Assembly: GCA_035236585.1 (NCBI GenBank)
Contig: CP141126.1
Coordinates: 6,771,001-6,835,000, forward strand
Reading direction: 5' to 3'
From: Warburgia ugandensis
Taxonomy: Eukaryota > Streptophyta > Magnoliopsida > Canellales > Canellaceae
Length of the DNA: 64,000 bases
Shown here: in pieces, positions 1 to 12,800 of the stretch
Numbering within the stretch: the stretch's first letter is position 1
How the letters are laid out: each line of letters opens with the position of its first letter
Notes under the pieces: model-generated
The model's database searches: none
What the model saw: the letters and a program-made list of their open reading frames with translations, nothing else
What the model was told of the DNA's origin: nothing
Made by a program: the position numbers and the translations under genes

Positions 1-847
1 TTTTGATAAATTTTGATTAAATAGATCTTGCTTAAGCAAATCTTACTATTTTCTATCCTTTCATCTTTCACAAATATTGCAGTGAGCAACAATAGATTTT
101 TACTTGTAATGCACAGATTAAGCTATATCTATGAAGAATATACATGAAGTTGAGTTTTCTTCTGTACATGTATCTGACTTCCATTTCTTAGTGATCTATT
201 TCTATTTTCTATTTCATTTAACAAATGCATTATTTATGTGCTAAAAAGGTAAAGCTACTTATCCTGAATATGATCATCATACGCTATTAATCTGTATGCC
301 AATTTTTATGAACTTTCTTTTACTTTTTCTGAATTCTTCAATGTTTTTAAATTCTTCATAAAAAACTTTAAGCTGGATCCATGTTTGTTTTAGTATTTCA
401 TTGGCTTTTCTTTTACTTGAGCCTCTGCATTTATGTGGTTGCGCAAGTGTCTACCTAAAAAAAGGTCAAAATGAGACGAATTCAACAGAAAAGTAAAAGA
501 AACAACTATTCAAAAAGAAATAGAAAAGGAGAATAAGAAATACAGCCTTCAATTGAAAAAAGGGAGACGAGAAACACAAACAAATCCATGTCCAAGAACT
601 CAATTGAAGACACATTTACCTGATAAGAAATGTACATGAACCAAAAGAAAAAAAAAATAGATGCGGGAAATCCCAAGATTCCAACCTTATACACCCATTT
701 TCCAAATGCAGTAAATAACAAGAAATAAATATCAAACACCCAATTGCCCAGTTCAACAATAAATTACTGGAACACAAGAATTTAAATTACCTAATTTGAA
801 TGAAAGCTCGACAATAAAAAGAACAATAAACTTTTTCAATCACTTAC

Positions 848-1061
848 GGGTTTTGTCTGCCAGCTTGCAAAGAAATTTTCCGGTACGCTGTGGTTTCTTT
901 CCAGAACAGAAATGGGTTGCAGGACACGAAATTCCCTTTCGCGCAAGGAAATTCTCGGGAAGAAGCTGGGTTCTCTTCCACGGATGAGCAAACGAGTAGC
1001 TTGTGTTATACTTCGCCACGAAAGAGGAGCAAGTTAAGGAGAGGGGCGCATGGTATGCCAT
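848..1061 (-). CDS. candidate first exon, putative plastid transit peptide (partial gene)
   Basis: An ATG at 1061-1059 on the minus strand opens 71 codons that end at a strong splice donor (GTAAGT at 847-842). The peptide starts MAYHAPLSLTCSSF. It is rich in Ser, Thr, Lys and Arg and has almost no acidic residues in its first 30 positions, as plastid transit peptides do. The exon ends in phase 1. The rest of the gene would lie to the left, in 1-845 or beyond the window. A splice-flanked open stretch at 766-620 is in the wrong phase to follow directly. I do not recognise the protein. An alternative is a non-coding or chance open frame. Confidence 0.35.
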
Positions 1062-3032
1062 CGAGGTGAGAATGAGAGAATTCAATTCCTACCAGAAATT
1101 TGATTCGTTTGTTGGGCGAAGAAGAAGAAGAGGAAAGCGTGAGACAAAAGTGCGAGGGAATGAATTTTTCCAGACGGTCGGTTAATATAACGGACTATTT
1201 TTGTTAAATTACTAAAGTACCCTCACCCGCCAGGAAGCTCCCGCGAATCCCGTGGCCGTGTTGTGCGGGCCACCACTAGCAATCTTTGCCTGCAGATCCA
1301 GACGCTCAGAAAAGCGTCAGTGCTGTTAGTGGACGGGCAAAATTTTCTCCGATTAATGGCTAGGATAGTTCAGTGCATGCGATCTGGTTGGTCCAAGCTG
1401 TAATGGGGACCACACGGTTGTAATGTTATGTAGAGACTGTTAGTAAAACCTGGAATTCGTAGTCAAATTGCCAATTAGGTATTCGGAGCATGTGCCATAT
1501 AAAACCATATCCATTTACCGTCCAAATCATGATCAATGGAAGACATTGGACGGCTATAAATTAATAAAAACCGGAATTAGTAGGAGAAAAGGAGACAAGT
1601 TCAAGGAACCCAAGCACGTGCATTAGCAAGACTAGACCATATATTTCTGCATTTTCTCCTCAACTTCATATTAACTACAAAGTCAGGCGAACGCGTTCAA
1701 CAAACGCGTGGAACGTGCCTATGCCTTTGAGACCAATCGTTTTCAGACCTCTTCACTCGGAAGCATAGTTTAAAAACCAGGTGACCCGAATCGGCCGATC
1801 CGGATAGGATGGGATAGGTAGGAAACCTGGTTGGATCGTCCAAAAAATTTTAATGACATCATTATAATTTTGACTCGGTGGATCAGTAAGTCACATCGAA
1901 AAAATTAGGTAAATTTTTAGAAAATAGCTGCATTTTTTAGTGACTCGGTAAGTTTTAAAATTTTACCCTTCTCTCTATAGGTGACAGTGAACAAGAGTAC
2001 TTTGCCTGTGATTTTTTGCATTTTAAATCAATAAAAATCTTTGAAATTGATCGTGCTAGACAAAAGACATTGAAAAAAAAAAAACTAAAGGCTTAGAATT
2101 CCAAAAGTCATCTAAGAAAGAGTTTAAAATTCTATTACTTGTTAGTATTTGTGTAAATAGTAACAATATTTTGCTTGTATTTTAAACTTAAAATTTTCAA
2201 CCTATATTATGAAGAACTTTATATCAGTTTTTAATGAGAAATAAAAGTTGAAGTTGTTGAATTTTATTGAAGAAACTTAGCAGGTATTGTTGCATAGGTT
2301 GGTAAACATAGTGTTTTTACGATTTAATATATCAATATTAGTTTTTTTTTTTTTTTTGAAATCTAACCATACCATTAGATTCATTGTTATTTAATTGTAA
2401 TAGATACCAAGTTTCACAAAAAAATTCTATCAAAAAGTCATTAATAGAAACATAGTGGTCGAAGTTGGCAACATAATCACGTGTGCTATTCTAAAGTATG
2501 GAACTTGAATTCGAAATAGATGAATAATATAAAAAAAAAACTAACAGAAAAAGAGAATGAAAAACTAATAGAATAACAATTTTGTAAAGCTCACGAAAAC
2601 TTAATAGAAAATTTACAAAAATAAAAAATATTAGATTTTTTTTGCAAAAATGCCAAAATGTAATGGCTTTTTTGAAAAGACCCACAAATATACCTATCAT
2701 TTCTTCTTGGGTTCTTCCTCACCAATATATTGCTAACAAAAACATCTTTCTTCCTCTCATAATTCTCGAAGATAGAAATTAATATAATTTTATAATTTCA
2801 AAAATTTCTAGCTTATATATTTTTTATTTGTTGGCATTAGCTTAATATTGTTTGACTACTTTCATCTATGCCTTGTATGAATATATATTCTTATTTGAAG
2901 TGAGAAATCCAAATCTTTGCTTTGTAGGTTTACTATTGCTATTAGTTTAATAAAAAAAAATTATACTTTTTTGTACTTTGTAAAGATTTTTGTTTATTTC
3001 TATATAATTATTTAATTATTACTCGATCGGAA
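1062..3032. other. intergenic, AT-rich, no gene seen
   Basis: No coding region recognised. 1100-1250 is the likely promoter side of the minus-strand exon at 848-1061. 1765-1900 contains a CCGAATCGGCCGATCCGG-like stretch of the kind seen in dispersed plant repeats, but no ends or duplications are visible. Poly-T and poly-A runs are frequent (for example near 2341-2358). Confidence 0.5.
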
Positions 3033-3207
3033 CGGAGTTTTGGCACAATAGCAGAATTATAGTCCTGTGACCTTAAGGTTACGGGTTCAAGGCATAGAAA
3101 CAGTCTCTTGCCAAAATGCCAAGTAAGGCTGTATACTATAAACCCTTGCCTGCTCCTTCCATAAACCTTGTATACGTGAAAGTTTTGTGCACCTGGCTAC
3201 CCTGTAT
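3033..3207 (+). mobile_element. Au-like SINE (diverged)
   Basis: Full-length but old copy. The tRNA-like head reads GGAGTTTTGGCACAATAGCAG (A-box region), followed by a B-box region TTACGGGTTCAAGGC, the conserved body (CAGTCTCTTGCC, GTAAGGCTG) and the 3' end GTGCACCTGGCTACCCT. No clear target-site duplication remains. Confidence 0.75.
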
Positions 3208-4054
3208 TTGTACCGGATCTCTAATGGGATTACTCGACTCAATGGAAAACTGGTATCCAGGTTTTCCGAGTTTTTAAATGCTGCCAAGTCATTGTAGCCT
3301 AGCTTCCACTAAACGAAGGGAAAGCCGAATGGAACTGCTCCTGCTAGAGATAAACTCCACGTGCACAAGTATGTGAATCCATCCACACCCAATTCACGCC
3401 CATCGGTTAGTCAAGTACCGTGCCCACGCCATTCATGTCAGCCCAATTTTCCGGATGAAACCAAGGTTATGGGGATTCAAAGTTCCAAACTACTGACTGT
3501 TGGGACTCAACATAGACAAGTCATGCCCAGGTCATCATGCTGCCGTGCGAGCGGCCTTTGCTCCTGAATCTGGCCTAGTGAGAAGAGTTCACCTGCTTCA
3601 ATAAACCCCTTTGGCGGAACAGTAGTTTCTTCTTCCCAATCAAAATTCCTGAAAGACCAACTGTGTTTCAAACAGCAGCTAAAGTTCCCAGAGCACTATC
3701 TCTACTATAGTTACCTCCCACATCTCATTTTCTCCACTGAGAATAGGAAGAATGTAAGTCTAGGTTCTCCATTTTGACAGTCTAGAATGAGATGAATATG
3801 GGTGTCTTCTGTCCAACTTCAATAGAACTTGAAGTTAGGATGTTATAAAGATTTATGCAAGCAAATCATACTAAAAGAATGTCTACAGATTTTTTTTGTG
3901 ATTCTAAAGGAAAACTTGCAAGAATTACTCATTTGAAAAGCACGCAGCATGTTACTATAAATGAAATGCCAATTCTTTAAAGGAAGTTGCATAACAGATT
4001 TATATTTCATTGAGAAAATATCTGCAAAACTACAAGTCGGGGGGCTCTCTAGAA

Positions 4055-4230
4055 AAAAGGCAGCTCTAGAGCACGAAGCTCCTGCCTATGCAGGGTCTGA
4101 GAAGGGGGGGCCACGATGGCTTAAAGTAGGCAGTCTTACCTTGTATTTTTGCAAGAAGCTAATTCTACGCCTTGAACTCGTGACCTTAAAGTCGACAACT
4201 TTTATTGTTATGCCAATGCTTCGTCAGGAA
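4055..4230 (-). mobile_element. Au-like SINE with 12-bp TSD
   Basis: Reverse-oriented copy: the complement of GGCTGCC and the GGGAGCTTCGTGC block lies at the left, the B box near 4170-4180, and a decayed A box at the right. It is bounded by a perfect direct repeat GGCTCTCTAGAA at 4043-4054 and 4231-4242, which fixes both ends. Confidence 0.85.
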
Positions 4231-4242
4231 GGCTCTCTAGAA

Positions 4243-6825
4243 TGATCCAAATAATTCATATTTTGTTGTGCAATTGATGAGCCATGAACCAAAGTTGAAG
4301 CCATTTGATAATTTTGATGCCCTATGTGTGATATTTTAACAAACGGTTAAAATACAAAAAGGCAACAGTCCCATCGGTCAACTGACCTCCACACGCTTTG
4401 CAGAGCTTTTAGATAGGCTTTTGGATGATATTAGCTTATGTTTTTTTGAATTCAAAATCAGAATGATTATTATTTCAAGGGCTCAGAACGAGTGGTTCAG
4501 ATCATCCAAATGCATTGATTACATGTGCGTTGCCTCATTTTTGTACGACAAACATGATAAATAGCTTAGATATTTCAACACCAGACTCTAAGGGCAGACC
4601 TTGTAATAGTAAACACTAATGAGCGTCTACTCTCACCAGGAACCCTTTTTAATTTACATGTCATTTTTTGTTATCCTCATATTATCCCTCGAGTCCATTA
4701 TCTGCAACGGATTGGATATGGATATGGATTTGAATTTTTTGATTTGTTATCCAAGTAGATTTAATATCTCCAATTCTTTTAATCTAGATCTGTGCATATT
4801 TGATCAAATTTGATCCGCTCATCAGTTTTGTTCGCTCTAAAAAAGACTCTTTTATCTGATTCCATCTCAAGTAGTTACAGGTTGAACTTTGTTTCAAACT
4901 CATCTTTAAGACACTTTAGTTAGGCCTTACCTCTAGATGATCCGACCCAATCATCTTATTTTGCTTCCCCTAGATTGGCTAGACACAAAAGTTTATGACC
5001 CAGCCGATGGAATATTCATCAATTACAGGTTTATTCGGCGATGGTCAATTCCAACCAACAATAATCCAATCTTGCATTGTGACAGAAATTATAGATAAAC
5101 TTATCCATCGATCGTCAGCTTGTTCAAAGATATTGTGTCACGAACTTACGTGGCAAGATCTGTGATTAAGGCTTACAGGCTTCTCGAGGAACGCAAACCG
5201 CAACACCGCCACAATTGGTTGCCCTAAAACAATATTCATGCAAAACTTGGGTCGGTGTGAATTCATGAAGCAATAAATCTCTTTCTTACGCCAGAAAGAC
5301 CAAAAGGTTCAGTCCTTCACGAAATGACATGCGATGCGCTCACACGGAGAAGCTCTCAGCCGACCATTTAAAGGACATTTTTAGCCCATTGGGACTCAAA
5401 GTCAAAACAGGAGTCCCGTCAGCCGCAAGATTGCGTGGCAAGCAGCACTCGCCCTAACACATACGGCATTGCCTGCTCGTCCCTACAGTATAACCATGCG
5501 TTTCTCGCATTCACAACTTGAAGCGGCTTCAACTGTGGAGCTTCCAAACTTGGAGGGAGGAGCTCTCTCTTATCCGGTTAGTTCTCCCCTTCCTCGCATT
5601 GCCTAAATTTTCATTTTCTCCATCATTTGTAGTTGTATAGTTTGGACTTAGAACAAACCAGCAAATTGGAAGTTCAAAATTTAGGGAAAACATCGAATAA
5701 GAAGTCTCAAAATTCAATGCTTTGATCAGGATCTGTGACTATTCTTGATATAGAATTTGCCGACTTCTTCATCGAAAGTCGTCTTTAATTAGATAAATTC
5801 GTCCTAAAACGCTATAGTAGTTTGGAGATTTTTCAACTTGGATTACAAGTATGAGGTCTGCCGCTCAAGAGAGAGGGAGAATTTTGGCCTCTGTGATATT
5901 CGTTTTAGTTGCCTTAGGATCCATACCTTCCGATGAGCTTCTGGGAGGTCAAACTTTTGGGTATCAAACTTAGATCCGGCATACGTGACAGCTTTTGTGG
6001 TCAAAGATAGAGAGAGAACTTTGTGGTTCGCCCCTTTTCTTGACCTCTGTGGTCCGCCCCTTTTCTTGACCCTGCATAGATGGAAGCTTTGTGTACTGAG
6101 TTACCCTTTTATATATTTTTTTAAACTTCCAAGTACAGCGCCAGGCCCAGCTTGAGGCTTGGTCATTCAATCTTGAAATGCACAAAGCAATCCATGGTTA
6201 AGCGTGCAATTGATTCTATTTAAATGAGGACTTCATGGCGGGTCCATAGCTAAAACAGTCCGGATCACGGATGATACGCCTGTATGGCGGTTATTCATCA
6301 ACGGCGTAGATTATATGAGTTATTTCTTGTCAACGATAACAAAACCATACTGGAAAGAGCTTTTGAAAATGACTTTCTCAATAGAAGGGACCAGACAAGG
6401 AATAGGTTAGGGACCGGGGTTGCTTTTTTCTGGACCTGGACCTGATCCACCCCTTCCAAGTATGTACCTTTCACCAAGCTCCAACTAACCAAACCCATTG
6501 CGTCATGAGTTCATGGCTAGAAAAATGGAATCTGTTTTGGCCTTTTCGTTGAGATGCAGTCCCGCTTGCATGGATCTTTCTGCCGACCATGCGGTTTCAC
6601 GAAGCAGGCAGGACTAGGTCCCACAATTCTTAGTTTTTTCTATTAGTGGTCAGGTGAGTGAATGACAGAAACTGACGGTAGCATCATCACTCAAATCATA
6701 TATTCCCCATGTCTTGACTTGATTCTCACCACTATTTGTAACAATTTCATCTTCATCTACTGCCGAAATCACTTCAACTCAAGATCCTGATACTTGATTC
6801 AATAACAGTTCCTTCTTGCAACCAA
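4243..6825. other. intergenic and upstream region of the fluoride exporter gene
   Basis: No coding region recognised. It holds a SINE 3' fragment (6049-6113). The stretch just before the FEX start codon (about 6640-6825) should hold its promoter and 5' UTR, but I cannot fix a TATA box or transcription start. The GC-richer stretch around 5390-5600 could be an upstream untranslated exon; this is only a guess. Confidence 0.4.
6049..6113 (+). mobile_element. Au-like SINE, 3' fragment
   Basis: Only the 3' third remains: GTGGTCCGCCCCTTTTCTTG, CCTGCATAGATGG, AGCTTTGTGTACTGAGTTACCC and the T-rich end. A partial copy of its first ~20 bases lies just upstream at about 6030-6048, suggesting a small local duplication. 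Confidence 0.6.
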
Positions 6826-9800
6826 ATGCAAATGGAACCCACAAATCAACACCACGAAACCAGGCCAGAATCTGCCCTCAGATGCGAAAGCGCCACAGAT
6901 TTGTCTGCATCTTCTCAAAAGCATGCAGAAGCAAGAGAAGATGAACCCAATGGAAGTTCAAGGAGACAGGAATCATTTCGAAGGATGAGCAATGCTGGGT
7001 CATTGAGAAGAGGGTCTCTTAGTTTCTCCTGCGACATCGGATCACAAATACTCGAGGATATCCAGGACAAGATCGATGCACAAACTGGTGATAGCGGACG
7101 TTTTTCCAGTGCCGGGTACAGTCGAAGTTGCAGCCTCAAGTTAGGTTTTGATGGGTTGAAGTTGACTGAGGATGGAGCAATGGAACTTCCGGATGATGCG
7201 CTGACTCATGTCAGGCCATTTCGGTTCCATGATTCGAACGCCATATCTCCTATATCACCGCTGCCTTCAGAGATAGCGTCTCCTCTTTCCAGTGATGGTC
7301 TCTTGTATTCAGGGGACAAAAGTCAGAGTGCGTCACAAGTGCAGAGCAACCAAACCTCCACGGTCAGTTCATGATTTATTTCTTTTACTTTTAATTTAAT
7401 ACATATTTCTTTTGATTTATTCATCACAGAACAGAATAGGCCAGATTAGTGTTACGTTTCCGATTATGATCCACAGATAATTAAGAACTACCAGATGGTA
7501 TCAAATGGGCATCAGAGCCACTAAGCAGTCACGGTTTCTCTGATAAGAAAGATGTTGTAGTTAGTTAGCAAATCAATTTCATTATCAGTGAACAAGAGCA
7601 TTGACAATTTCAGCAACTTGAGAAGTACTGATGATCTATCATGAGATTTTATGGTTTTAGGCTAGTTACAGGAATAGTCATCGCTAGTAAGCCCATCAAT
7701 TTCACCATCAGTGAGCAACAGTATTGATCTTTTGAGCAATTTGAGAAGAGCTGATGATCTGTTCTGAGATTTTATTGTCTTAAACTAGGCTAGAAATTAG
7801 ATTCAAAATCCAATGCGATTGATTGACCAGCTTTCACAGATGATATTCCTCCATCCAGCAGAAAAACGGATGCGCACACCTTACAACTTGTTCACTTACT
7901 AATACTAAACATGATAGAGGCTAAGAAGGGCTTATAGGGCGCTTTGAACTTTGTAGTTGGCCCCCAATTAGTGAGTTCAGTTTGCTTGCTGGATTCAATG
8001 GGATTTCCACTGATAAGGAAGAAGGATCAAAACAGACGAATAAGCAAGAAAAAGATCTGGGAATCAAAGTTTCATGAACTTGAGAAATCTAATGTCTAGT
8101 GTTTGGACTGCAAACTTCTAAAACTGTATCTGGACCTTGGACAAATAAGGCTCCATCACCCAAATGCTTATTTACAAATGTTGTTCTGTTTTTCATGGCA
8201 GTGTCAAATGGATTACCATCTAAAGATTTTATCTGCAATTTAATTTGTTAGCAAATTTAATGCGAACAATGACCATTCAATTTTGTTGGATAAATGAAAA
8301 AAAAGAAGAATAAATAAGATATAGAAGAGAGATCACTACAGCAAAAAAGGAGTTGAATTCTACTACATGCACAATGCATCATTAATGTATTCCTGAATAT
8401 GGTCAATCGTAAGCTTTGCATTTTGGTTCTGGTGCAAAACACAGAGACTGAAAGAAGGTTTTCTGCTTTTGGTTGCATTCGACCAAGGTTATCAGTTGGC
8501 AAGTAATTCTCATGCACACAGCATTAGTTATTTTTCCCTATTTCTTAGTTGCCTTTCTTTCATTTCTCATGTGATTTTATGTTTCAGATGCCATTTCTTT
8601 CCTTCATATGTACCATATCTAATTATTGGATTCTTTTTTCTAAGACCAGGAACCGAATAGGATGTGAAATGATTCCTGTGACGAGCAACAGATTCTTAAA
8701 CTGATTTTCTCATCTCTATCTGAGAATCTGTATAATTTGCAAATTCACCAATTCAACTGTTATAAAACAATCATGCTCCAGTGTGCAGCACCTCTTCTCA
8801 CCCAACTAAAGCCACGTGGCTTTTGAAGTGCTTCAACCAGTCTTCTGTAGGCATTTTATAATGCATGATGCTGTTGTATTTTTCAATAGATTTTTACCTA
8901 CGACAGTAATGCATCCTTGTGAACGAATGCATGTATAAAACTAAAAAGCTACTTGGACCTTCTCGGTCATTCATGACAAAATTTTGTGAACATATGAGAT
9001 CTTCTTACCCTCACAAAGCATGAATCTCTGTAAGAAACTAGCAAAGATTCAAAACAGAAAAATATAATGTGCAAAACAGTACTTGTAGAGAGATCTGATT
9101 GTGGAGCATACCAGTCCCTCAAAACCAAGTAATTGCTGTTCACCGAAAGCTGATACAGGGTGGAACTTGATTAGTTACATGCAATAGAGAGAAACTGAAA
9201 TGACGAGGAAACAATATCAAAGGTACGGACTTACAACAGTTGGATGAGTTGGAAGAGTCCAAACAGAGAGATCATGTAGTTCTTAGAGGCAAGGATCTAT
9301 TCAAAATATGAGCAGAAGTTAGGACAGGACCCTCTATTTTACATGGGTAACTGGGAAATAGCTTTTCTTGCAGCCAAAGACCATTTAGAGGCAAATCCTT
9401 CAGATCACGCACACAACTAATTATAGGACATCATAGAATCCTAAATTGAAGGGGAGCCTTGGCGCAGTGGTAAAAGTTGTCGTCATGTGACCTTGAGGTC
9501 ACGGGTTCAAGGAGTGGAATCAGCCTCTTGCAAAAATGCAAGGTAAGTCTGCCTACTTTAGGCCATTGTGGCCCGCCCCTTCCCCGGACCCCGCATAGGC
9601 GGGAGCTTCGTGCACCGGGGCTGCCCTTTTTTTATGGAATCCTAAATTGCCATCTAATGGAAGCAGTTGAGTCGTAGTACTTCTTGCATCTGTTAAAATT
9701 GATGCTATAGATGCTAAAGTTAGGTTAGCCATTCCTCTGGCAACTTAAGAAAGCTGGAACGATGATGATATTAAATTAAGAAACTAAAACCAAAACTGGT

Positions 9801-12800
9801 CTGTGCCAACAAAATAGTTTCCTCATCTACAGGTTTTACATATCCTAATACTCATTTTGATAATGTTCTTTTTAATATCTTTCAATTTTACTATTCTACT
9901 TTCTTAAAAGTTTAAAATACTGGATCATCTTAAACCAACATCAAGTAAATGCACTAGGCTTATACAAAACTATGTAGTTAACTTACATTTTATGTTTTCA
10001 GGAATGTTATATGTTTGTTCGGATGATTAGATGTTTATGTGTTCATCTTGGTTGTGATAGATGAAAAAAAAAAAAGCTGCATGCTGACAGAGTTTCTCTA
10101 CTTGCAGAATCAGCTCAGAAGCTTTCCTCCGTCATTGGAGTATATTTCATGCCTTGCTCATTTAGCTGATTTCGGAATTATCGGGGTAAAGAGCCACAAC
10201 TTCTCTTGGTTTAGCAGGATTTCTTGTCAGATATACGATTCCAAAGATTATTTTGAAACTTTACAAAATGGACCTTGTTATCACACTTTCTTTCGAGACA
10301 TGTTTTAATTCTTTTTCCAGTTTCTTGATGTGTTGTTGTGACCATACATATTTCCACCTCCATCTTTTTCTCGTGGTTGAGTAAGACCCACGCTGGACTA
10401 GCCTCAGATTTGATGCAAGGAAACGAAGTTGTATGTGATTGTTGTCAATGAACGAGGAGCTTTATGTAACCAATCTTCAGAAAATCAAATTAGATAATTA
10501 CACATTAGTGGTAGCCATAATGAATCAGTTTCTAAATGAGATTGTTGATAGCAAGAAATTCTCTATATTTCAGAGAAGTATCAGAAATATTGTACACTTT
10601 CTGATATTAGCATTTCTACAGGTCCATGAGTAATACACAATCAGCAAATAGTTTTGAGATGCTTCAGCATCATGTCCTTCCTTGATAGCTAGTAAAGTGT
10701 CATGTTTAGTCAGTATTTCTCCTCATCCTACAAATTCATGGATCCTAGTAAAGCACCAATTGAAGAGTATTTTTACTTTTCTTTCCTCTTTTATCCTATT
10801 TTTTAAGTTTTCGTTCAACAAAGAATTTTTTGATTCTATGTTGACATGAGTTCTGCCCATAAAAGGATGCTAGGTCTGAAATTTCACTTATATGGAGAAA
10901 ACCCATCTCACCATATCCTATGGTGTGACATTTCAGTGGATGTTCTGCTCCTGGTAGGCCATCTAGTTGCTTCTTTGGCTTTAATGCTTTCACATATCTA
11001 ATTGTACCACACCTTGGTTTTCACTCTTATCCGTTGAATGCTATACTACTGGATCCAAATATCCATAAGTACTCCTCTCACAAGTTTTCCATTCTTCATT
11101 ATTAGCTAGCCTTCATTTTCATTTAAGGTAAACACCTATCTGAGGGCTTCCTGAGAGTAAGGAGGCTTTGCCAATAGCTACAGTGACGAATTTTAGAGTC
11201 GACATGCTTAGGCAACCATAACTAATTTCATATACCTTAATCATTATGTATTGGCATCAATAACCTTAACTATTCATTAGCATCTATGAAATGGAAGAAA
11301 AGTATTCGTCCATACTATATGGTTTTGAAGTACTATGTTCAAATTGTTGTTTGGTACCTCCACTTACTCTTAACACCCATATGAAGAAAACAGAGTGCAT
11401 GCGATTCTGATATTCCCCCATTCAAGCTGAGATTAGTCCTTGGCAGCAAGAAGATTCGTAATATTGACATCATTGATCTATCAAACCCCTTTGTCTGTCC
11501 AAATTAAAAATCTAATTGACCACTTTAGAATACCAGTAGCTTGTTCATTGGACTGAATCTATTGAGAATTTATTTATTACTATGGCAGCCACTCAGTTTC
11601 TCCCTTTATAAGAGCCAGCAGATGCATTCTCCTTTATACTACAGGGACACCAGATTCATAAAGACAATTAATTAATCAATCTCTTATTTATTCGTACCTC
11701 ATTTGCTGTTATGAAGCGGAGCCTTGGTGCAATGGTAGAGTTATCATCGTGTGACCTTGAGGTCATGGGTTCAAGGCGTGGAAATAGCCTCTTGCAAAAT
11801 GCAAGGTAAGGCTGCGTACTATTAACCTTTGTTGTCTGCCCCTTCCCGGAACCCCGCATACATGGCAGCTCTGTGCACTGGGCTGCCCTTTTTACCATAT
11901 TTGCTGTTACAGGTGGAATTGCGATCAAATCTGAATTTTGCACCATGAGAACAGTGCTATTGAGATATACGACATGATCCAACAACTAATGAAAACTCCT
12001 TTCTAGGAACTCGCTCAAGATTTCATCCAATCCATACCACTTAAGTTATTTAAGAATCTAAGCGAGAAAGATAGCTCTGTGATTAAAGGGGATTGACACT
12101 AGTTACCACTGGTCTTGTCAGGACATGTTAGAAACCTGTCTTTCCACACAGGTAAGTTGATACCACAGAACAAAAGCAAGATAATTAATGTGAAACTCAT
12201 GATCCCAAAACCAGGTCGTTGTTGCCACACACTGATCTAAACAGCAGCATGTATCAGTTAAGGTAAATTATTCAAGACTTAAGCACACTCTCTTTTTTCT
12301 TTGGTGAAAGTATAAAGCACAGGTGAAACATTCCCATTCCAATAATCTGTTCAAGCAGGAAGCTTACCTTATTAATTGCTTGTAGGTGTTGACAAGGTAT
12401 CTGCTGCAAAAGCTGTTCGGGCCTGCTGTTGCTAATATCACAAGCGATCAGACTCCTCTTTATCTTGACCTTCCTTCCAACATGGTACTCTCTTTCACAT
12501 TCCTCTTCCTAATTAGATGCCATATGCTGTTGCGCTTCTGAAGAAACTATGAACAACTCAATAGACAAGTGCCTAGTAAAGTGAAGAGTGTCACTACCAA
12601 AACAAAAGGGGTGCAGATACCATTACCTGTTAGAGTGTTATTATAATGCTCGTAGTGCTTTCTTTTCAGGTGGGATCACTCTTAATGGGGTGGTTAGGCA
12701 TTGTATTCAAACGAGACATAATCCAAGTGTCGGAAATGTTGGCCATTGGACTGTCCACAGGATTCTTGGGCAGTCTCACCACTTTCAGCGGTTGGAATCA

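Larger units (their letters stand above)
7363..10107 (+). other. FEX intron 1 (2.7 kb)
   Basis: Bounded by ACG|GTCAGT and TTGCAG|AAT. It contains an imperfect two-copy tandem duplication (about 7566-7665 and 7688-7793) and an intact SINE at 9449-9636. No other gene is visible inside. Confidence 0.75.

Noticed and set aside
620-766. Splice-flanked hydrophobic segment as exon 2 of the left-edge gene
   Set aside because: Its open frame does not match the phase of the upstream exon and begins with TAA at the acceptor, so I did not annotate it as coding.
9449-9636. tRNA gene suggested by A and B boxes
   Set aside because: The boxes belong to the SINE head. The cloverleaf is not complete and the copy has target duplications.
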